From NCBI RefSeq assembly GCF_938015485.1, contig NZ_CALLVU010000053.1:1-44598 (forward strand): a DNA stretch of 44,598 nucleotides. The letters run 5' to 3'. The stretch is from an uncultured Lachnoanaerobaculum sp. (GTDB lineage: Bacteria; Bacillota; Clostridia; Lachnospirales; Lachnospiraceae). Within the stretch, counting starts at the first letter, position 1. Each line of letters starts with the position of its first letter. Below, one piece after another: positions 42,378 through 44,598 of the stretch. A program made the position numbers and the translations under genes. The notes beneath the pieces were generated by a model that saw only the letters and a list, made by a program, of their open reading frames with translations, was not told where the DNA came from and did not search any database.

Positions 42378-43271
42378 ATGTTTCCTATTGTAAAAAAAAG
42401 ACAATTAGCTGAAAATATTTATCTTTTTGATGTTTTGGCTAAGAGAGTGGCATCAAAATGTCTTCCCGGCGAATTCGTTATTGTAAAGCAGGATGAGCAG
42501 GGTGAGAGAATCCCCTTGACTGTCTGTGACTATGACAGAGAAGCCGGAACTGTTACAATCGTTATTCAGGTTATTGGCGGCTCAACCAGACTGATAGCGG
42601 ACGACCTCAAAGAAGGTGACGAGTTCATGGACTTTGTAGGCCCGCTTGGAAATCCCAGTGACCTTATATCGGAGGACATAGAAGAACTTAAGAAAAAGAA
42701 GATTCTTTTTGTAGCCGGAGGTCTTGGAACCGCTCCTGTATATCCGCAGGTTAAGTGGCTTCATGAAAGAGGTATTAAGGCTGATGTTGTACAGGGTGCC
42801 AAGAGTAAGGACTTTGTAATACTTGAGGATGAGCTTAAGTCTGTATCGGACAATCTCTATGTATGTACAGATGACGGTTCTTACGGCTTTAAGGGCCTTG
42901 TAACGGACAAGATAAAAGACCTTGTACAAAATGAAGGAAAGAAATATGATCATTGTGTTGTTATAGGACCGATGATTATGATGAAGTTCGTATCACTTCT
43001 CACAAAGGAACTTGGTATACCTACAATTGCCAGTATGAATACCATTATGGTAGACGGTACAGGTATGTGCGGTGCCTGCAGACTTTCTGTCGGTGATGAA
43101 ATCAAATTTGCATGTGTTGACGGTCCTGAGTTTGATGCTCATAAGATCAATTTCAATGAGGCACTTCAAAGATTGCAAATATATAAGACGGAAGAGGGCA
43201 AGGAACTTTTGAAGGTTATAGAAGGCGAAACACATCACGGTGGATGTGGCGTATGTGGAGGTGACAAATAA
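42378..43271 (+). CDS. FAD/NAD-binding electron-transfer subunit (NfnA / dihydroorotate dehydrogenase electron-transfer type)
   Basis: A 297-residue flavoprotein with a ferredoxin-reductase-like FAD domain (about 1-100, IPLTVCDYDREAGT), an NAD domain (FVAGGLGTAPVYPQ) and a C-terminal iron-sulfur loop MCGACRL...CVDGPEFD. A further CxxC (GGCGVCGG) is at the extreme C-terminus. Paired one base apart with a GltA-like protein, it fits NfnA of the electron-bifurcating NADH-dependent ferredoxin:NADP+ oxidoreductase, often annotated as sulfide/dihydroorotate dehydrogenase-like. ATG 42378 follows TTGGAGGAA; the frame is open back to 42312, but that covers the promoter. Confidence 0.88.
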   Translation: MFPIVKKRQLAENIYLFDVLAKRVASKCLPGEFVIVKQDEQGERIPLTVCDYDREAGTVTIVIQVIGGSTRLIADDLKEGDEFMDFVGPLGNPSDLISEDIEELKKKKILFVAGGLGTAPVYPQVKWLHERGIKADVVQGAKSKDFVILEDELKSVSDNLYVCTDDGSYGFKGLVTDKIKDLVQNEGKKYDHCVVIGPMIMMKFVSLLTKELGIPTIASMNTIMVDGTGMCGACRLSVGDEIKFACVDGPEFDAHKINFNEALQRLQIYKTEEGKELLKVIEGETHHGGCGVCGGDK

Positions 43272-44598
43272 TGGCACAGGATATGTGGAAGAAAGTTGCT
43301 GTTGCTGAACAGGACCCTGAGGTAAGAGCTAAGAATTTTGATGAGGTATGTCTTGGATACTCCAAAGAGGAAGCTATGGAAGAAGCTGCAAGATGCTTCA
43401 ACTGTAAGAATGCAAAATGTATACAGGGTTGTCCCGTATCAATCAACATTCCTGCATTCATTCAGGAGATATTAAAGGACGATATTGAGGGTGCTTCAGA
43501 CGTTATAGCACAGTCAAGTTCACTGCCTGCAGTATGCGGTAGAGTTTGTCCGCAGGAAACACAGTGTGAGGGCGTATGTATCAGAGGAAACAGAGGTGAA
43601 GCCGTTTCTATAGGTAAGCTGGAGAGATATGTGGCGGATACCGCAAGAAAGATGGGCATCAAGCCTAAGGCAAATCCTAATAAAAACGGCAAGAAGGTAG
43701 CTGTAATAGGTTCAGGTCCTGCAGGACTGAGCTGTGCCGGAGACCTTGCAAAGCTCGGATATGAAGTTACCATATTTGAAGCATTACATGAGCCGGGCGG
43801 CGTTTTAATCTACGGTATCCCTGAGTTCAGATTGCCTAAGGACGGAGTGGTACTTCCTGAGATACAAAACGTTATCGACCTTGGCGTAAAGATTGAGACT
43901 GACGTTATTATCGGTAAGACCGTTACTATTGATGAACTTCTTGATGAAGAAGGATTCGATGCGGTATTTATAGGTTCAGGTGCAGGACTTCCTATGTTCA
44001 TGGGTATTCCGGGCGAGAATGCAAACGGAGTTTTCTCTGCAAACGAGTACCTTACAAGAAACAACCTTATGAAGGCATACAGAGACGACTATCATACACC
44101 TATTATCAAGAGTAAGAAAGTATGCGTTGTCGGTGGCGGAAATGTTGCTATGGATGCTGCAAGAACAGCTCTTAGACTCGGTGCGGAAGTACATATCGTA
44201 TACAGAAGAAGTGAGGCCGAGTTACCTGCAAGAGCGGAGGAAGTACACCATGCAAAGCAGGAAGGTATTATCTTTGACCTTCTTACAAACCCTGTAGAGA
44301 TCATTGAAGATGAAAAGGGTTGGGTAAAGGGAATGAAGGTTGTCAAGATGGAACTTGGTGAGCCTGACGCAAGCGGAAGAAGAAGACCGGTTGCTGTAGA
44401 GGGCAGTGAGTTTGTTATTGACTGTGATACCGTAATCATGTCTCTTGGTACTTCACCGAATCCGCTTATCGCAAAGACTACAGACGGTCTTGATATCAAC
44501 AAGTGGAAATGTATCGAAGCTGATGAAAAGACAGGACAGACATCCAGAAAGGGTGTATTCGCCGGAGGTGATGCCGTTACAGGTGCCGCAACCGTTAT
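43271..44598 (+). CDS. GltA-type NADPH-dependent glutamate synthase small chain / NfnB, 3'-truncated by the window
   Basis: 442 complete codons are visible, and the frame is still open at the right edge; about 20-30 residues are probably missing. The N-terminal cysteine clusters CFNCKNAKCIQGCP (43-56) and CGRVCPQETQCEGVC (about 89-103) bind [4Fe-4S] clusters. GSGPAGLSCAGDLA is the FAD motif, CVVGGGNVAMDAARTALR the NADPH motif, and FAGGDAVTGAATV the C-terminal FAD motif. The start overlaps the nfnA stop by one base. Alone it resembles GltD/GltA; with NfnA it is best read as NfnB, the large bifurcating subunit. No glutamate synthase large chain is seen. Confidence 0.92.
   Translation, partial: MAQDMWKKVAVAEQDPEVRAKNFDEVCLGYSKEEAMEEAARCFNCKNAKCIQGCPVSINIPAFIQEILKDDIEGASDVIAQSSSLPAVCGRVCPQETQCEGVCIRGNRGEAVSIGKLERYVADTARKMGIKPKANPNKNGKKVAVIGSGPAGLSCAGDLAKLGYEVTIFEALHEPGGVLIYGIPEFRLPKDGVVLPEIQNVIDLGVKIETDVIIGKTVTIDELLDEEGFDAVFIGSGAGLPMFMGIPGENANGVFSANEYLTRNNLMKAYRDDYHTPIIKSKKVCVVGGGNVAMDAARTALRLGAEVHIVYRRSEAELPARAEEVHHAKQEGIIFDLLTNPVEIIEDEKGWVKGMKVVKMELGEPDASGRRRPVAVEGSEFVIDCDTVIMSLGTSPNPLIAKTTDGLDINKWKCIEADEKTGQTSRKGVFAGGDAVTGAATV

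Noticed and set aside
42312..42378. N-terminal extension of the NfnA-like protein
   Set aside because: The extension covers the -35/-10 region, and ATG 42378 has an excellent ribosome site matching the family start.
1..44598. Mobile elements, CRISPR, tRNA or rRNA
   Set aside because: No transposase, integrase, terminal repeat, regularly spaced repeat or cloverleaf-like sequence was found on reading both strands.

Overview
The window is about 44.6 kb of AT-rich chromosome from a low-GC Gram-positive anaerobe, most likely a member of the Clostridia close to Lachnospiraceae. The supporting traits are strong GGAGG-type ribosome sites, a type III glutamine synthetase, the GlgC/GlgD pair, SpoVG, a two-cluster ferredoxin, an NfnA/GltA-type flavoprotein pair, a bacterial GlnRS of the clostridial kind, and paired DacA-like and MocR-like genes. 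The placement is inferred from gene content only; no rRNA, tRNA, phage, insertion sequence or CRISPR array is visible. Almost everything is chromosomal housekeeping, densely packed, with genes overlapping by 1-14 bases inside operons and clear hairpin terminators between them.

Layout. 1-860: the tail of a UDP-glucose dehydrogenase, a small unknown protein, and what looks like a frameshifted antitoxin remnant. 864-3144 (minus): a PAP2 phosphatase and a D,D-carboxypeptidase, both envelope functions. 3346-9298 (plus): an FAD dehydrogenase, a C_GCAxxG_C_C protein with a TDT-type transporter, and glutamine synthetase III with a HAD phosphatase. 9321-12099: a LysR regulator divergent from leuC-leuD. 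12133-13356 (minus): argG. 13700-18062 (plus): cysK, then glnS, a MocR-type regulator and a DUF1858 protein in one overlapping run. 18105-23573 (minus): asnS, yhaO-like nuclease, yhaN-like ATPase, lrgA, lrgB. 23918-26616 (plus): glgC, glgD, spoVG. 26813-30584 (plus): gdpP, rplI, dnaB. 30683-30850 (minus): a short ferredoxin, divergent from a SEC-C protein, a methyltransferase and hslO (31091-33290). 33351-33554 (minus): a cold-shock protein with a long leader. 33781-35547: a DUF5662 protein and a minus-strand RNase H-like nuclease. 35679-39534: ruvA, ruvB and a U32 peptidase. 39603-41155: a NUDIX hydrolase, a divergent ThyX-like protein and dihydrofolate reductase. 41213-44598: a PfkB sugar kinase and the start of an nfnA-gltA operon that runs off the right edge.

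How the genes fit together. Nitrogen and amino-acid supply is a recurring theme (glutamine synthetase, glutamate synthase-like subunits, leuCD, argG, cysK, glnS, asnS). Replication and repair form a second theme (dnaB, ruvAB, YhaO/YhaN, RNase H-like nuclease, and the folate/thymidylate operon). The most unusual locus is 39603-41155. Its middle protein aligns along its length with flavin-dependent thymidylate synthase but lacks the RHR signature, and it is overlapped by a NUDIX gene and followed one base later by DHFR. Promoters with TTGACA-like -35 boxes, 17-18 bp spacing and often an extended -10 (TGnTATAAT) can be read directly in front of many operons.
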